Assembly (NCBI RefSeq): GCF_027922325.1 | Contig: NZ_BSFL01000003.1 | Span: forward strand, 310,001 to 374,000 | Direction of reading: 5' to 3' | Length of the DNA stretch: 64,000 nt | Origin: Methylopila turkensis | Lineage (GTDB): Bacteria > Pseudomonadota > Alphaproteobacteria > Rhizobiales > Methylopilaceae | Part shown: one piece after another, positions 8,295-17,111 of the stretch | How positions within the stretch are numbered: position 1 is the first letter of the stretch | Layout: each line of letters begins with the position of its first letter | Made by a program: the position numbers and the translations under genes | Notes under the pieces: generated by a model | The model's input: the letters and a program-made list of their open reading frames with translations, nothing else | Told to the model about the DNA's origin: nothing | The model's database searches: none

Positions 8295-8462
8295 TCATTT
8301 GATCTTGGTCTCCTTGAAGTCGACGTGCTTCTTGGCGACCGGATCGTACTTCTTCAGCACCATCTTCTCGGTCTTGGTGCGGGAGTTCTTGCTGGTCACG
8401 TAGAAAAAGCCGGTGTCGGCCGTGCTCAGCAGCTTGATCTTGATGTTGGCGGCTTTCGCCAT
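8295..8462 (-). CDS. rpmG: 50S ribosomal protein L33
   Basis: The minus strand encodes a 55-residue basic protein starting [13 protein letters not shown] and containing [15 protein letters not shown] and [12 protein letters not shown], the standard L33 sequence, at full length. It is a small component of the large ribosomal subunit. The zinc-binding cysteines of the C+ type of L33 are absent, so this is the C- form. A GAGGTCC ribosome site precedes the ATG at 8460-8462. Its 3' end faces pleD across a bidirectional hairpin, and the MFS transporter gene lies 90 bases upstream on the same strand. Confidence 0.97.
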   Translation of the reverse strand: MAKAANIKIKLLSTADTGFFYVTSKNSRTKTEKMVLKKYDPVAKKHVDFKETKIK

Positions 8463-8552
8463 GGCGTGGACCTCGAGCGGGCGGGCGCGCGGGACGCCAG
8501 CGTCTGAATGTGAGCGCGCAACCTACTCACGCGCGCTCGCCTGTCAAGGGCG

Positions 8553-9722
8553 TCAGGCGCTGCGCAGCCGCGCGGCGGCCACCGCGACGAACAGCGCCAT
8601 CAGCAGGGCGATCGCGACGGGCACGCCGTAGGGCGGCCACAGGTCGAGGCCGACGCCCAGCGCCGGCGGGCCCGCGATCAGCCCGAGCGAGTACATCACC
8701 ACGAAAGCGGCGTTGGCGGTGGCGAGGTCGACGCCGGAGAAGCGCGCGCCGAGATGGGCGAGCGCGACGGTGTAGAGCCCGCACACCACGCCGCCCCAGG
8801 CCGCGACGGCGACATAGAGCCCCCAGCCGGAGCCTGCGAACGGCAGCGCGATCGCGCCGAGCAGCCCGACGACGCCGATGATCAGCAGCAGGAGGCGGCG
8901 GTCCATGCGGTCGCTGACGAGGCCGAGCGGGATCTGCAGCGCGACGTTGCCGACCTCCATCGCGGTGACCAGCAGCGCCGCCGACAGCGGCGCGAGGCCG
9001 ACGCCGACGCCGTAGAGCGGCAGGAAGGCGAAGGCCCCGGTCTCGACCGCGCCGAAGGTGAAGCCCGACAGGGTCGCGACCGGCGCGACCGCGAGGAAGA
9101 ACAGGATGCCGCGGCCGGGCGCGGCGCGCTCGATCGGAGGCGCCGCGACGCCCGCGAACAGCAGCGGCGCGCCCGCGACGAGGAACAGCGCCGCGCAGGC
9201 GAAGTAGGGCGCGAGCGAATCCATGCCGACGCCCGCGAGAATCAGCGGCCCGGCGCCGAGGCCGACCGACAGCGCGGTCGCGTAGACGCCCATCACCAGC
9301 CCACGCGAGGCGGGCGGCGCGAGCGCGTTGATCCAGAACTCCGACAGCACGAACAGGATGGCGAGCGCGACGCCGAAGGCGAATCGCAGCGGGAACCAAG
9401 CCCAAAGCGGCGCGACGAAGGCGAAGCCGAGAATCGACGCCGCGCCGAGCGCGAGCGCCGCGAACAGCGTCGCCCGAACTCCGAACCGGGACGCGACGCG
9501 GGGAATGAAGGGCGCGGTCACGACCGTCGCGATGCCGCCCATGGCGGTGTTGAAGCCGATCAGGGTTCCGCTCGCCCCGCGGCTCTCCAGGGCGAAGGCG
9601 AGCAACGGGATCGACAGGCTAAGGCCGACCCCCACCAGCGCGATGCAGGCGATCGCGACGCCGATGCCGACCTTGCGGTCGCGGGCGCTGAAAGCGGCGA
9701 GGGGATCGATCACGGCGGACAT
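8553..9722 (-). CDS. MFS transporter
   Basis: The 389-residue protein consists of about twelve hydrophobic helices with short loops, typical of the major facilitator superfamily. A conserved loop follows helix 2 (FIPRVASRFGVR), and an equivalent GLVSDRMDRR sits between helices 8 and 9. It resembles the YcaD-like MFS group, whose substrates are unassigned. The gene lies immediately upstream of rpmG, as in other Hyphomicrobiales. No regulator or enzyme next to it suggests a substrate. Confidence 0.9.
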   Translation of the reverse strand: MSAVIDPLAAFSARDRKVGIGVAIACIALVGVGLSLSIPLLAFALESRGASGTLIGFNTAMGGIATVVTAPFIPRVASRFGVRATLFAALALGAASILGFAFVAPLWAWFPLRFAFGVALAILFVLSEFWINALAPPASRGLVMGVYATALSVGLGAGPLILAGVGMDSLAPYFACAALFLVAGAPLLFAGVAAPPIERAAPGRGILFFLAVAPVATLSGFTFGAVETGAFAFLPLYGVGVGLAPLSAALLVTAMEVGNVALQIPLGLVSDRMDRRLLLLIIGVVGLLGAIALPFAGSGWGLYVAVAAWGGVVCGLYTVALAHLGARFSGVDLATANAAFVVMYSLGLIAGPPALGVGLDLWPPYGVPVAIALLMALFVAVAAARLRSA

Positions 9723-9836
9723 GGCGGCGGCGAGAAAGCACGCCCGCGCCCGCCGCGCCAGCCTCCGCCGCGCGCGGCCGGGTTGCTTGGCGTTTCCGGT
9801 AGAGCGGAGGGGGCGGTCGGGCGCGATGGCGCCTTC

Positions 9837-9951
9837 CTTGTCCCGGCCTTGAGCCGGGACCCAGACGCGCGACGGCTTACGGCTATGAAGCGGTTGTCGC
9901 GCATATCCGCGACGCTGGAGCGTCTGGGTCCCGGCTCAAGTCCGGGACAAG
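9837..9951. repeat. Intergenic element with near-perfect 32-bp terminal inverted repeats
   Basis: The left arm (9837-9868) and right arm (9920-9951) are reverse complements with a single mismatch in 32 bases; each contains the TCCCGGxxTTGAGCCGGGAC core. An inner pair GCGCGAC/GTCGCGC (about 9867-9873 and 9896-9902) shortens the loop further. A related element with the same core occurs at 43841-43956. It lies between the MFS gene start and the NUDIX gene stop and overlaps no gene. Confidence 0.88.
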
Positions 9952-9971
9952 ACGAGGCTGCGCCGGATCGG

Positions 9972-10703
9972 CTAGAGCAGCTCCGGCTCCGATTTCGAGC
10001 CCTGGCGGTAGAACGGCACGGGGAGGTCGCGCTCGAGCCCCTCGTCGAGGCGGCGCGCGAGATCCTTGAGCACGATCCGCGTGATCGGCGGCAGGTCGAG
10101 GTCCTGCGCGTCGTCGAAGGTCACCCAGACCAGCTCCACCAGCTCCGCGTCGGGCGTGACGATTCCCTCGACTCTGCCCGCGACGAGGCTGGCGTCGGCG
10201 GCGAAGAAGCGGGTGTCGAACCGGCGCGGGCGGCCGGGCGGCGTGATCGCGCGCGCCACGAAATGCAGCCCTTCGAGCGAGGGAAACACGTCGGCCTCCG
10301 CGAAAGGCTTCCAGGCCTCGCTCCGGGCCGCGAACGCGCCGGTCTCGCGCTCGCCGATCAGCAGCCCGGTCTCCTCCGCGAGTTCGCGCAGCGCCGCGAG
10401 GCCATAGGCGCGGGCGCGCGAGATGGTGGGGCGGCGCACCTGCGTCTGCAGCCGGCGCTCCACATGGGGCGCGTAGGCGCCGGCGATGTTGACCCGGCCG
10501 TCCTCGGTCTCGACGCGGCCGCCGGGGAAGACGTATTTGCCCGGCATGAAGCGCACGCCTTCGTGGCGCTTGCCCATCAGCAGCTTTGGCGACGCCGCCT
10601 CGCGGTCGACCAGGATGATGGTGGCGGCGTCCTTCGGAACGAGCCGCTGCGGCGCGGCGGCCTTCGCGGGCGGGACGACGCCCTGCTCCTCGCCGGCGCT
10701 CAC
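9972..10703 (-). CDS. NUDIX hydrolase
   Basis: This 243-residue protein has a NUDIX fold: FMPGKYVFPGGRVE at the N-terminal side and a REXXEEXG box, RELAEETGLL, after an insertion of about 40 residues. The expanded spacing between the GG turn and the REXXEE helix is typical of the larger NUDT8/NUDT19-like group rather than MutT. Substrate cannot be predicted. The GTG at 10701-10703 is preferred because it overlaps the DUF983 stop as GTGA, giving translational coupling; earlier in-frame residues are an Arg-rich read-through of the DUF983 gene. The gene is the promoter-distal member of rnr-DUF983-NUDIX. Confidence 0.9.
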   Translation of the reverse strand: MSAGEEQGVVPPAKAAAPQRLVPKDAATIILVDREAASPKLLMGKRHEGVRFMPGKYVFPGGRVETEDGRVNIAGAYAPHVERRLQTQVRRPTISRARAYGLAALRELAEETGLLIGERETGAFAARSEAWKPFAEADVFPSLEGLHFVARAITPPGRPRRFDTRFFAADASLVAGRVEGIVTPDAELVELVWVTFDDAQDLDLPPITRIVLKDLARRLDEGLERDLPVPFYRQGSKSEPELL

Positions 10704-11155
10704 GCCCGGGGGCCCCGGCCGGCGGGCGCGGGCGCGAGATGCGCGTCGTCGTCGGCGCCGCCGAAGCCGTGCATGCGCAGCGCCCATTGCAGGCCGACGA
10801 GAGCGCCCTTCACCGGCGGCAGCAGCGCGAGCGACATGGCGATGGTGAGCGGAATCCACAGCACGAGATGCACCCAGATCTCCGGCTTCCACGTCAGCTC
10901 GACCGCCATCAGCGCCGCCACGATCACATGGGCGACGATGCTGATGACGACGTAGGGCGGCGCGTCGTCGGCCCGCTGGTGGTGAAGCGCCTCGCCGCAG
11001 GCGGGGCAGGCGTCGTTCACCTTGAGATAGGCGCGGAACAGACGGCCCTCGCCGCAGGCCGGGCAGCGCAGCTTCAGGCCGCGGCCTATGGCCTGCGCCA
11101 CGGCGCGCGGAGGTCCTTCGGCCGACTCGTCATGGCGGTGAGGCTCGAGCGTCAT
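10700..11155 (-). CDS. DUF983 membrane protein with zinc ribbon
   Basis: The 151-residue protein starts with a soluble part holding two CPAC pairs (LRCPACGEGRLF and DACPACGEAL), likely a zinc ribbon. Two hydrophobic helices follow (about residues 70-88 and 95-115). This is the DUF983 architecture, whose function is not known. The ATG overlaps the rnr stop (TGATG) and its own stop overlaps the NUDIX GTG start, so the three genes are translationally coupled. Confidence 0.92.
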   Translation of the reverse strand: MTLEPHRHDESAEGPPRAVAQAIGRGLKLRCPACGEGRLFRAYLKVNDACPACGEALHHQRADDAPPYVVISIVAHVIVAALMAVELTWKPEIWVHLVLWIPLTIAMSLALLPPVKGALVGLQWALRMHGFGGADDDAHLAPAPAGRGPRA

Positions 11156-13533
11156 CAGCGTCGTCCTTTCGCCTTGCGAGCGGATTTGCCTTTGGCTGCG
11201 GTCTTTCCAGCCGCGGAGCGGGCGGATTTCGCTCCGTCCCCGCCCGGCTTCGATGCGCTCGCGGCCCGCCGCAGCCCGCGCTTGCCGCGGCCGACGGGCT
11301 TCGCCTGGCGGCCCTCCGACAGCATCTCGAACCGCAGCGCGCCCGCGACCGGCGCCGCCTCCACGAGCTTCACCCGCACGGTGTCGCCAAGCCTAAAACT
11401 CTCGCCGGTGGCGCTGCCGGTGAGCGCTCGGGCGGCCTCGTCATGCACGAAATAGTCGTTCCCAAGCGAGCCGATCGGCACGAAGCCGTCCGCGCCGGTG
11501 CCTTCGAGCTTCACGAACAGGCCGGAGCGGGTGACGCCCGCGATGCGGCCGGTGAAGCTCGCGCCGACGCGGTCGGCGAGGAAATGCGCGATCAGCCGGT
11601 CGACGGTCTCGCGTTCGGCCGCCATCGCCCGGCGCTCCGACGCGGAGATGCGCGCGCCGATCTCGCCGAGCGTCTCCGGCGTCGTCCCGTCCGGCAGGCC
11701 GTCGGAGCCGAGATCGAGCGCGCGGATCAGCGCGCGATGCACGATCAGGTCGGCGTAGCGGCGGATCGGCGAGGTGAAGTGGGCGTAGCGGCGCAGGTTG
11801 AGGCCGAAATGGCCATAGTTCTCGGCGGCGTATTCCGCCTGCGCCTGGGTGCGCAGCACCACCTCGTTGACGAGCGTGGCGTTGTCCGATCCTTCAACGC
11901 GGGCGAGGATGCGGTTGAAGTGCATCGGCCGCAGGTTGCCCGCCTTCGGGGCCTCGATGTCGAGCGTCGCCAGCAGCTCGCGCAGCGCCTCGAGCTTTTC
12001 GAGCGAGGGCGCGTCGTGGACGCGGTAGACCAGCGGCGTCCGCCTCTGCTCCAGCGTCTCGGCGGCCGCGACGTTGGCGAGGATCATGCACTCCTCGATC
12101 AGCTTGTGGGCGTCGAGGCGGACCGGGGTGATGACGTCGTCGAGCGAGCCGTCCGGCTTCAGCAGCAGCTTGCGCTCGGGTATGTCGAGATCGAGCGGCC
12201 CGCGGCCTTCGCGCGCGATCTTCAGCGAGGCGTAGGCCGCCCAGAGCGGGCGCAGCGCCACGTCGAGCAGCGGGCCGGTGGTCTCGTCCGGCGCGCCGTC
12301 GATCGCGGCCTGCGCCTGGGTGTAGGACAGCTTCGCCGCCGATTTCATCATCACGCGGTGGAAGGAGTGGCGGAGCTTGCGCCCGTCCTTCGCCAGATAC
12401 ATGCGCACTGCGAGGGCGGGCCGGTTCTCCAGCTCCCGTAGCGAGCACAGGTCGTTCGAAATCCGTTCCGGCAGCATCGGCACGACGCGGTCGGGGAAGT
12501 AGACCGAGTTGCCGCGGTCGAGCGCTGCGCGGTCGAGCGCCGAGTTCGGCCGGACATAGGACGCGACGTCCGCGATCGCGACGGTCAGGATGTGGCCGCC
12601 GGGATTGTTCGGATCTGGGTCCGGCTCGGCGTGGACCGCGTCGTCGTGGTCCTTGGCGTCGTGGGGATCGATGGTGACGAGCGGCAGCCGGCGCCAGTCC
12701 TCGCGGTCCTTCATCGTCGCCGGCCGCGCGGCCTCCGCCTCCGCCAGCGCCTCGCGCGGGAACACGTGCGGGATGGCGTGGGCGTGGATCGCGATCAGGC
12801 TGACCGCTTTCTCGCTCTTGAGCGAGCCGAGCTTCTCGCGCACCCGCGCGGTGGGCAGGCCGTAGCGCCCCTGCTTGACGATGTCGGCCGCGATCAGGTC
12901 GCCGTCCTGAGCGCCGTCGGCGGCGTCGGCGGGGATGGCCAGCTCCTTGCCCATGTTGCGCTTGTCGACGGGCACGAGCCGGCCGGACCCGTCGGGAAGC
13001 CCGCGAAACACGCCGAGCACGCGGGCCTGCGGCTTCGACAGCACCTTGACGACACGGCCCTGATGCGTGGGGCCGTCTGGCTCGATCTCGTCGAGCGGTT
13101 CCACACGGATCAGGATGCGGTCGCCCACGCCCGGCGCAAGGCCCGGCGCGCGGCCGCGGGTCGGGATCTGCACCAGGATGCGTGGGGAGGGGCCGAGATC
13201 GTCCTCGTCCCAGTCCGCCGGCGTCGCGATCAGCTCACCGTCCTCGTCGCGGCCCGTCACGTCGGCCAGCACCACGGACGGGAGGTGTCCGGCGCGGCCG
13301 ATGGTCCTGCCGCGACGGTTGACCACGCCCTCGGTCTCGAGCTCGGCCAGCAGGCGCTTGAGCTCGATCCGCTCGGCGCCGGTGATGTGGAAGGCCCGGG
13401 CGATCTCGCGCTTGCCGGTCTTGCCGCCCTGCGACGCGATGAAGGCAATCAGCTCCTCACGCGAGGGCAGGCCACGCGGCAGGATGGGCGGCGTCTTCGA
13501 TGGTCTGGCGCTGGCGGCGGGTTTACGGGCCAA
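11155..13533 (-). CDS. rnr: Ribonuclease R
   Basis: The 792-residue product is a processive 3'-5' exoribonuclease of the RNB family that degrades structured RNA. An N-terminal winged-helix region (TGKREIARAFHITG) and cold-shock OB domains come first. The RNB catalytic centre DPHDAKDHDDAVHAE supplies the metal-binding aspartates. A C-terminal S1 domain (GVTRSGLFVKLEGTGADGFVP) and a Lys/Arg-rich tail complete the family layout and normal length. The likely start is a TTG at 13531-13533 with AGGGAA a few bases upstream. It is followed by overlapping DUF983. Confidence 0.96.
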   Translation of the reverse strand: MARKPAASARPSKTPPILPRGLPSREELIAFIASQGGKTGKREIARAFHITGAERIELKRLLAELETEGVVNRRGRTIGRAGHLPSVVLADVTGRDEDGELIATPADWDEDDLGPSPRILVQIPTRGRAPGLAPGVGDRILIRVEPLDEIEPDGPTHQGRVVKVLSKPQARVLGVFRGLPDGSGRLVPVDKRNMGKELAIPADAADGAQDGDLIAADIVKQGRYGLPTARVREKLGSLKSEKAVSLIAIHAHAIPHVFPREALAEAEAARPATMKDREDWRRLPLVTIDPHDAKDHDDAVHAEPDPDPNNPGGHILTVAIADVASYVRPNSALDRAALDRGNSVYFPDRVVPMLPERISNDLCSLRELENRPALAVRMYLAKDGRKLRHSFHRVMMKSAAKLSYTQAQAAIDGAPDETTGPLLDVALRPLWAAYASLKIAREGRGPLDLDIPERKLLLKPDGSLDDVITPVRLDAHKLIEECMILANVAAAETLEQRRTPLVYRVHDAPSLEKLEALRELLATLDIEAPKAGNLRPMHFNRILARVEGSDNATLVNEVVLRTQAQAEYAAENYGHFGLNLRRYAHFTSPIRRYADLIVHRALIRALDLGSDGLPDGTTPETLGEIGARISASERRAMAAERETVDRLIAHFLADRVGASFTGRIAGVTRSGLFVKLEGTGADGFVPIGSLGNDYFVHDEAARALTGSATGESFRLGDTVRVKLVEAAPVAGALRFEMLSEGRQAKPVGRGKRGLRRAASASKPGGDGAKSARSAAGKTAAKGKSARKAKGRR

Positions 13534-13664
13534 GGTTTCCCTGCGGGCGATTATGCGATCAGGGCCGACCCTATACGATTTTCGTGCGCCGGGCGGCGAG
13601 CCCGCCGATGGACGACGTCACTGGGGCCCGGACGCCACGTAGGATCGGATCACCCAGGTTCGGA

Positions 13665-14012
13665 TTACTTGGGCGCGTTGGCCAGATGCTCCAGCAACGC
13701 CACCGACGCCCGCTCCACCGTCATGCGCGGGTTCTTGTCGCACCAGTCGTCGACCCACTTCGTCAGCGCCTCGGCGTTGATGTCGACGTCCTTCTTGAGC
13801 GCGAGGCCCTGCCGGCCGAAGGCGGCGCCGGTGACGAAGGCGTGCGCCCAGGACTGGTAGGCTTCGTACCGGCCCTTGTCCGTGCGCTGGGCGTCGGTCC
13901 AGGCGCCGCAGGTCTTGGAGCCGATGCCCCACACGACATAGGCGCCGTCGGCTTTCGCAGGAGCGGCGGCGAACACCGCGGCGACCGCCGCGGCGAACAT
14001 GATGCGTCGCAT
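13665..14012 (-). CDS. Secreted protein of unknown function with two cysteines
   Basis: The 115-residue product begins with a clear signal peptide (basic MRR, hydrophobic residues 5-17, cleavage near AKA-D). The mature domain has one cysteine near each end, C35 in GSKTCGAW and C91 in VDDWCDKNP, suggesting a disulfide-linked helical domain. The pattern aromatic-HAFVTGAAF then W-x-DDWCDKNP loosely recalls Rap1a/Tai-like periplasmic proteins, but I cannot confirm that. The start at 14012 is chosen because GGGGAGG lies 9 bases upstream; an ATG nine bases earlier abuts that site. It sits between topA and rnr. Confidence 0.75.
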   Translation of the reverse strand: MRRIMFAAAVAAVFAAAPAKADGAYVVWGIGSKTCGAWTDAQRTDKGRYEAYQSWAHAFVTGAAFGRQGLALKKDVDINAEALTKWVDDWCDKNPRMTVERASVALLEHLANAPK

Positions 14013-14038
14013 GATCCCCATCCTCCCCGAGGCCGCTC

Positions 14039-16699
14039 TTACTCGGCGGCCTTGCGCGTGGTCTTGGCGGCGGCGGGCTTCTTGGCCGCCTTTTTCGCCG
14101 CCGGCTTCTTCGACGCGGTCTTCTCGGACGCCGGCTTCTTCGCGGCGGCCTTGCGCGCGGGCTTCTTGCCGCCGCCGGCCGCAGCCTTGGCGTCCACCAG
14201 CTTGATCGCGTCCTCGAGCGTCAGCGCGTCCGCTTCCGAACCCTTCGGCAGCGTGGCGTTGACCGAGCCGTGCTTGACGTAGGGGCCGTAGCGCCCGGCG
14301 TGGACCGTGACGGCGCCGCCGTCCGGATGGTCGCCGAGCGCGCGTCCGGCGGGCGCCGCGCCGCGCCCGCGGCCGCCGCGCTCCTTCTTCTCCGCGATCA
14401 CCGTGACGGCGCGGTTGAGGCCGACCGTGAACACCTCTTCTGGCGTATCGAGGTTGGCGTAGGAGCCGTCATGGCTGACATAGGGGCCGTAGCGGCCGAG
14501 ATTGGCCTCGATCGGCTTGCCCGTCTCCGGGTGCAGGCCGACGAGCCGCGGCAGCGACAGCAGCTTGAGCGCGCCTTCGAGGTCGAGCTCCGCGGCCGAC
14601 CAGCCCTTGGGCAGCGAGGAGCGCTTGGGCTTCTCCTTCTCCGCCGGCTCGCCGAGCTGGACGTAGGGGCCGAAGCGTCCGGCCCTGAGCGTGACGTCGA
14701 GCCCGGTCTCGGGGTCCTGGCCCAGCACCTTGACGCCGTCGGGTCCCGTGGCGGCCCCGTCCTCGCCGCCGGAATCGGCGCCAAGCGGCCGCGTGTAGCG
14801 GCATTCCGGATAGTTCGAGCAGCCGACGAAGGAGCCGAACTTGCCGAGCTTCAGCGACAGCGTTCCGGTGCCGCAGACCTGACAGGTGCGCGGGTTCGAG
14901 CCGTCCGGCTTTGGCGGGAAGATGTAGGGGCCAAGGATCTCGTTCAGCGCGTCGATGACCTGCGCGAACCTGAGCTCCTTGGTGCTCTCGACGGCGCCGG
15001 CGAAGTCCTTCCAGAAGGCGCGCAGCACCTCTTTCCAGTCGAGCTCGTGGTTCGAGACCTTGTCGAGCTGCTCCTCGAGCGCCGCCGTGAAGTCGTACTC
15101 GACGTAGCGGTCGAAGAAGCTCTGCAGGAAGGCGGTGACGAGCCGGCCCTTGTCGTCGGGCACCAGCCGCTTCTTGTCGATCTTGACGTATTCGCGGTCG
15201 CGCAGCACGGCGAGCGTGGCGGCGTAGGTGGAGGGACGGCCGATGCCGAGCTCCTCCATGCGCTTGACGAGCGCGGCCTCGGTGTAGCGCGGCGGCGGCT
15301 CGGTGTGGTGCTGCGTGGCGGCGACGGGGGCGAGGCGCTTCAGCGGATCGCCCGCGGCCATGGCCGGCAGGCGCTTCGCCTCCTCGTCGTCCTCGTCGTC
15401 GCGGCCTTCCTGGTAGAGCGCGAGGAAGCCGTCGAAGGTGACGACCGTGCCGCTGGCGCGCAGCTCGATCGGGCGCGCCGATCCTGTCGCCGCGATGTCG
15501 ACCGTCGTGCGCTCGACTTCCGCCGATTCCATCTGGCTTGCGACGGTGCGCTTCCAGATCAGGTCGTAGAGCCGGGCCTGGTCGTCGTCGAGGCGCTTCG
15601 CCATCTCCTTCGGCGTGCGGCTCGGATCGGTCGGGCGCACGGCCTCGTGGGCTTCCTGCGCGTTCTTCGCCTTGACGAGATACTTGCGCGGCGCGCCCGG
15701 AACATAGCGGTCGCCGTAGTCCGCGCCGATCACCGCGCGCACGGCCGAGACCGCGCTCGGGTCCATGTCGACGCCGTCGGTCCGCATATAGGTAATGAGG
15801 CCGACCGTCTCGCCGCCGAGGTCGATGCCCTCGTAGAGCCGCTGAGCGATCTGCATGGTGCGGTTCGGGGCGAGGCCGAGCTTGCGGCTCGCCTCCTGCT
15901 GCAGGGTCGAGGTGGTGAAGGGCGGCGGCGGGTTGCGCTTGCCGGGCTTCGCCTCGACGCTTGAGACCTTGAGGTCGGACGCCTCGATCGCGGCCTTCAG
16001 CGCCTTCGCGGTCGCCTCGTCGGGAATGTCGAGGCGGCCGATCTTGCGGCCGTCGGCGGAAGAGATGCGGGCCTCGAAGGCCTCGCCCTTCGGCGTCGCG
16101 AGATTGGCGACCAGCGACCAGTATTCGCGCGGGACGAAGCGCTCGATCTCGGCCTCGCGCTCGCAGACGAGCCGCAGCGCGACCGACTGCACTCGGCCGG
16201 CGGAGCGGGCCCCCGGCAACTTGCGCCACAGCACCGGTGAGAGGTTGAAGCCGACGAGATAGTCCAGCGCCCGGCGGGCGAGATAGGCGTCGACCAGCGC
16301 GACGTCGATCTCGCGCGGCTTCTTCATCGCGTCGAGAATCGCCTGCTTGGTGATGGCGTTGAAGACGACGCGCTCGACCGGCTGGTCTTTGATCGCCTTC
16401 TTGGCCCGCAGCACTTCGAGCACGTGCCACGAGATGGCCTCGCCCTCGCGGTCCGGGTCGGTCGCGAGGATGAGCCGGTCGGCGCCCTTCACGGCGCGGG
16501 CGATCTCGTTCAGCCGCTGCGCGGACTTGCCGTCGATCTCCCACAGCATCGCGAAGTCGGCCTCCGGATCGACCGAGCCGTCCTTGGCCGGCAGATCGCG
16601 CACGTGTCCGTAGGAGGCGAGGACCTCATAATCGGAGCCGAGATACTTGTTGATCGTCTTCGCCTTCGCAGGCGATTCGACGATGACGACGTTGTGCAT
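14039..16699 (-). CDS. topA: DNA topoisomerase I
   Basis: The 886-residue product is a type IA topoisomerase that relaxes negative supercoils. It opens with the TOPRIM domain (VIVESPAKAKTI, and LATDPDREGEA with the metal-binding acids). The catalytic tyrosine lies in GLITYMRTDG at about residue 304. One C-terminal zinc finger is visible (CQVCG through GCSNYPECRY), followed by three GRxGPYV-type C-terminal repeats and a long Lys/Ala/Pro tail that probably binds DNA non-specifically. The ATG at 16697-16699 gives the family start MHNVVIVESPAK. It is transcribed leftward after dprA. Confidence 0.97.
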   Translation of the reverse strand: MHNVVIVESPAKAKTINKYLGSDYEVLASYGHVRDLPAKDGSVDPEADFAMLWEIDGKSAQRLNEIARAVKGADRLILATDPDREGEAISWHVLEVLRAKKAIKDQPVERVVFNAITKQAILDAMKKPREIDVALVDAYLARRALDYLVGFNLSPVLWRKLPGARSAGRVQSVALRLVCEREAEIERFVPREYWSLVANLATPKGEAFEARISSADGRKIGRLDIPDEATAKALKAAIEASDLKVSSVEAKPGKRNPPPPFTTSTLQQEASRKLGLAPNRTMQIAQRLYEGIDLGGETVGLITYMRTDGVDMDPSAVSAVRAVIGADYGDRYVPGAPRKYLVKAKNAQEAHEAVRPTDPSRTPKEMAKRLDDDQARLYDLIWKRTVASQMESAEVERTTVDIAATGSARPIELRASGTVVTFDGFLALYQEGRDDEDDEEAKRLPAMAAGDPLKRLAPVAATQHHTEPPPRYTEAALVKRMEELGIGRPSTYAATLAVLRDREYVKIDKKRLVPDDKGRLVTAFLQSFFDRYVEYDFTAALEEQLDKVSNHELDWKEVLRAFWKDFAGAVESTKELRFAQVIDALNEILGPYIFPPKPDGSNPRTCQVCGTGTLSLKLGKFGSFVGCSNYPECRYTRPLGADSGGEDGAATGPDGVKVLGQDPETGLDVTLRAGRFGPYVQLGEPAEKEKPKRSSLPKGWSAAELDLEGALKLLSLPRLVGLHPETGKPIEANLGRYGPYVSHDGSYANLDTPEEVFTVGLNRAVTVIAEKKERGGRGRGAAPAGRALGDHPDGGAVTVHAGRYGPYVKHGSVNATLPKGSEADALTLEDAIKLVDAKAAAGGGKKPARKAAAKKPASEKTASKKPAAKKAAKKPAAAKTTRKAAE

Positions 16700-16880
16700 G
16701 AAACGGAAGCCCTTCCGCGACGCCCGGGCCATTCGGCGGCGGCGGCGAAAATGGGGAAGCGCCCTGCCGGTGTCAAATCCGGACCGCGGGGCTGCGACGC
16801 AACCTGAAACCACATCTGTTCACAATGTACAATCAAAGGTATATGTCGCGATCATTTTAGGGATCGGAGGATGGCCGTCG

Positions 16881-17111
16881 ATGGTGAAGGTCGCGCGCGG
16901 AACGCAGTCGATGTCGCCGCCGGTCGAGGCGGAGGAGACCGCGGCGTATGTGGCGACGTTGGCCGGTGAGCTGTCGCGGCTTTCGCGGCGGTCGGGCCTG
17001 CCCACGCTCGCCTATCTCCTGGACATGGCGCGGCTCGAGGCCGAGGGGCATCTGGCGGGCGAGGCGGCGCTCCGCGAGCGATCCTCAGATCCAGGCGTCG
17101 GGCTGCCGTAG
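16881..17111 (+). CDS. Conserved small protein of unknown function
   Basis: A 76-residue protein with a well-formed helical core, ELSRLSRRSGLPTLAYLLDM followed by ARLEAE; I recall similar short proteins from other Hyphomicrobiales. GGATCGGAGG lies about 10 bases before the ATG at 16881, and an out-of-frame ATG at 16871 is ignored. The gene is the only rightward one between topA and dprA. Its last 27 bases overlap the 3' end of convergent dprA. It has no signal peptide or metal motif. Function is unknown. Confidence 0.72.
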   Translation: MVKVARGTQSMSPPVEAEETAAYVATLAGELSRLSRRSGLPTLAYLLDMARLEAEGHLAGEAALRERSSDPGVGLP

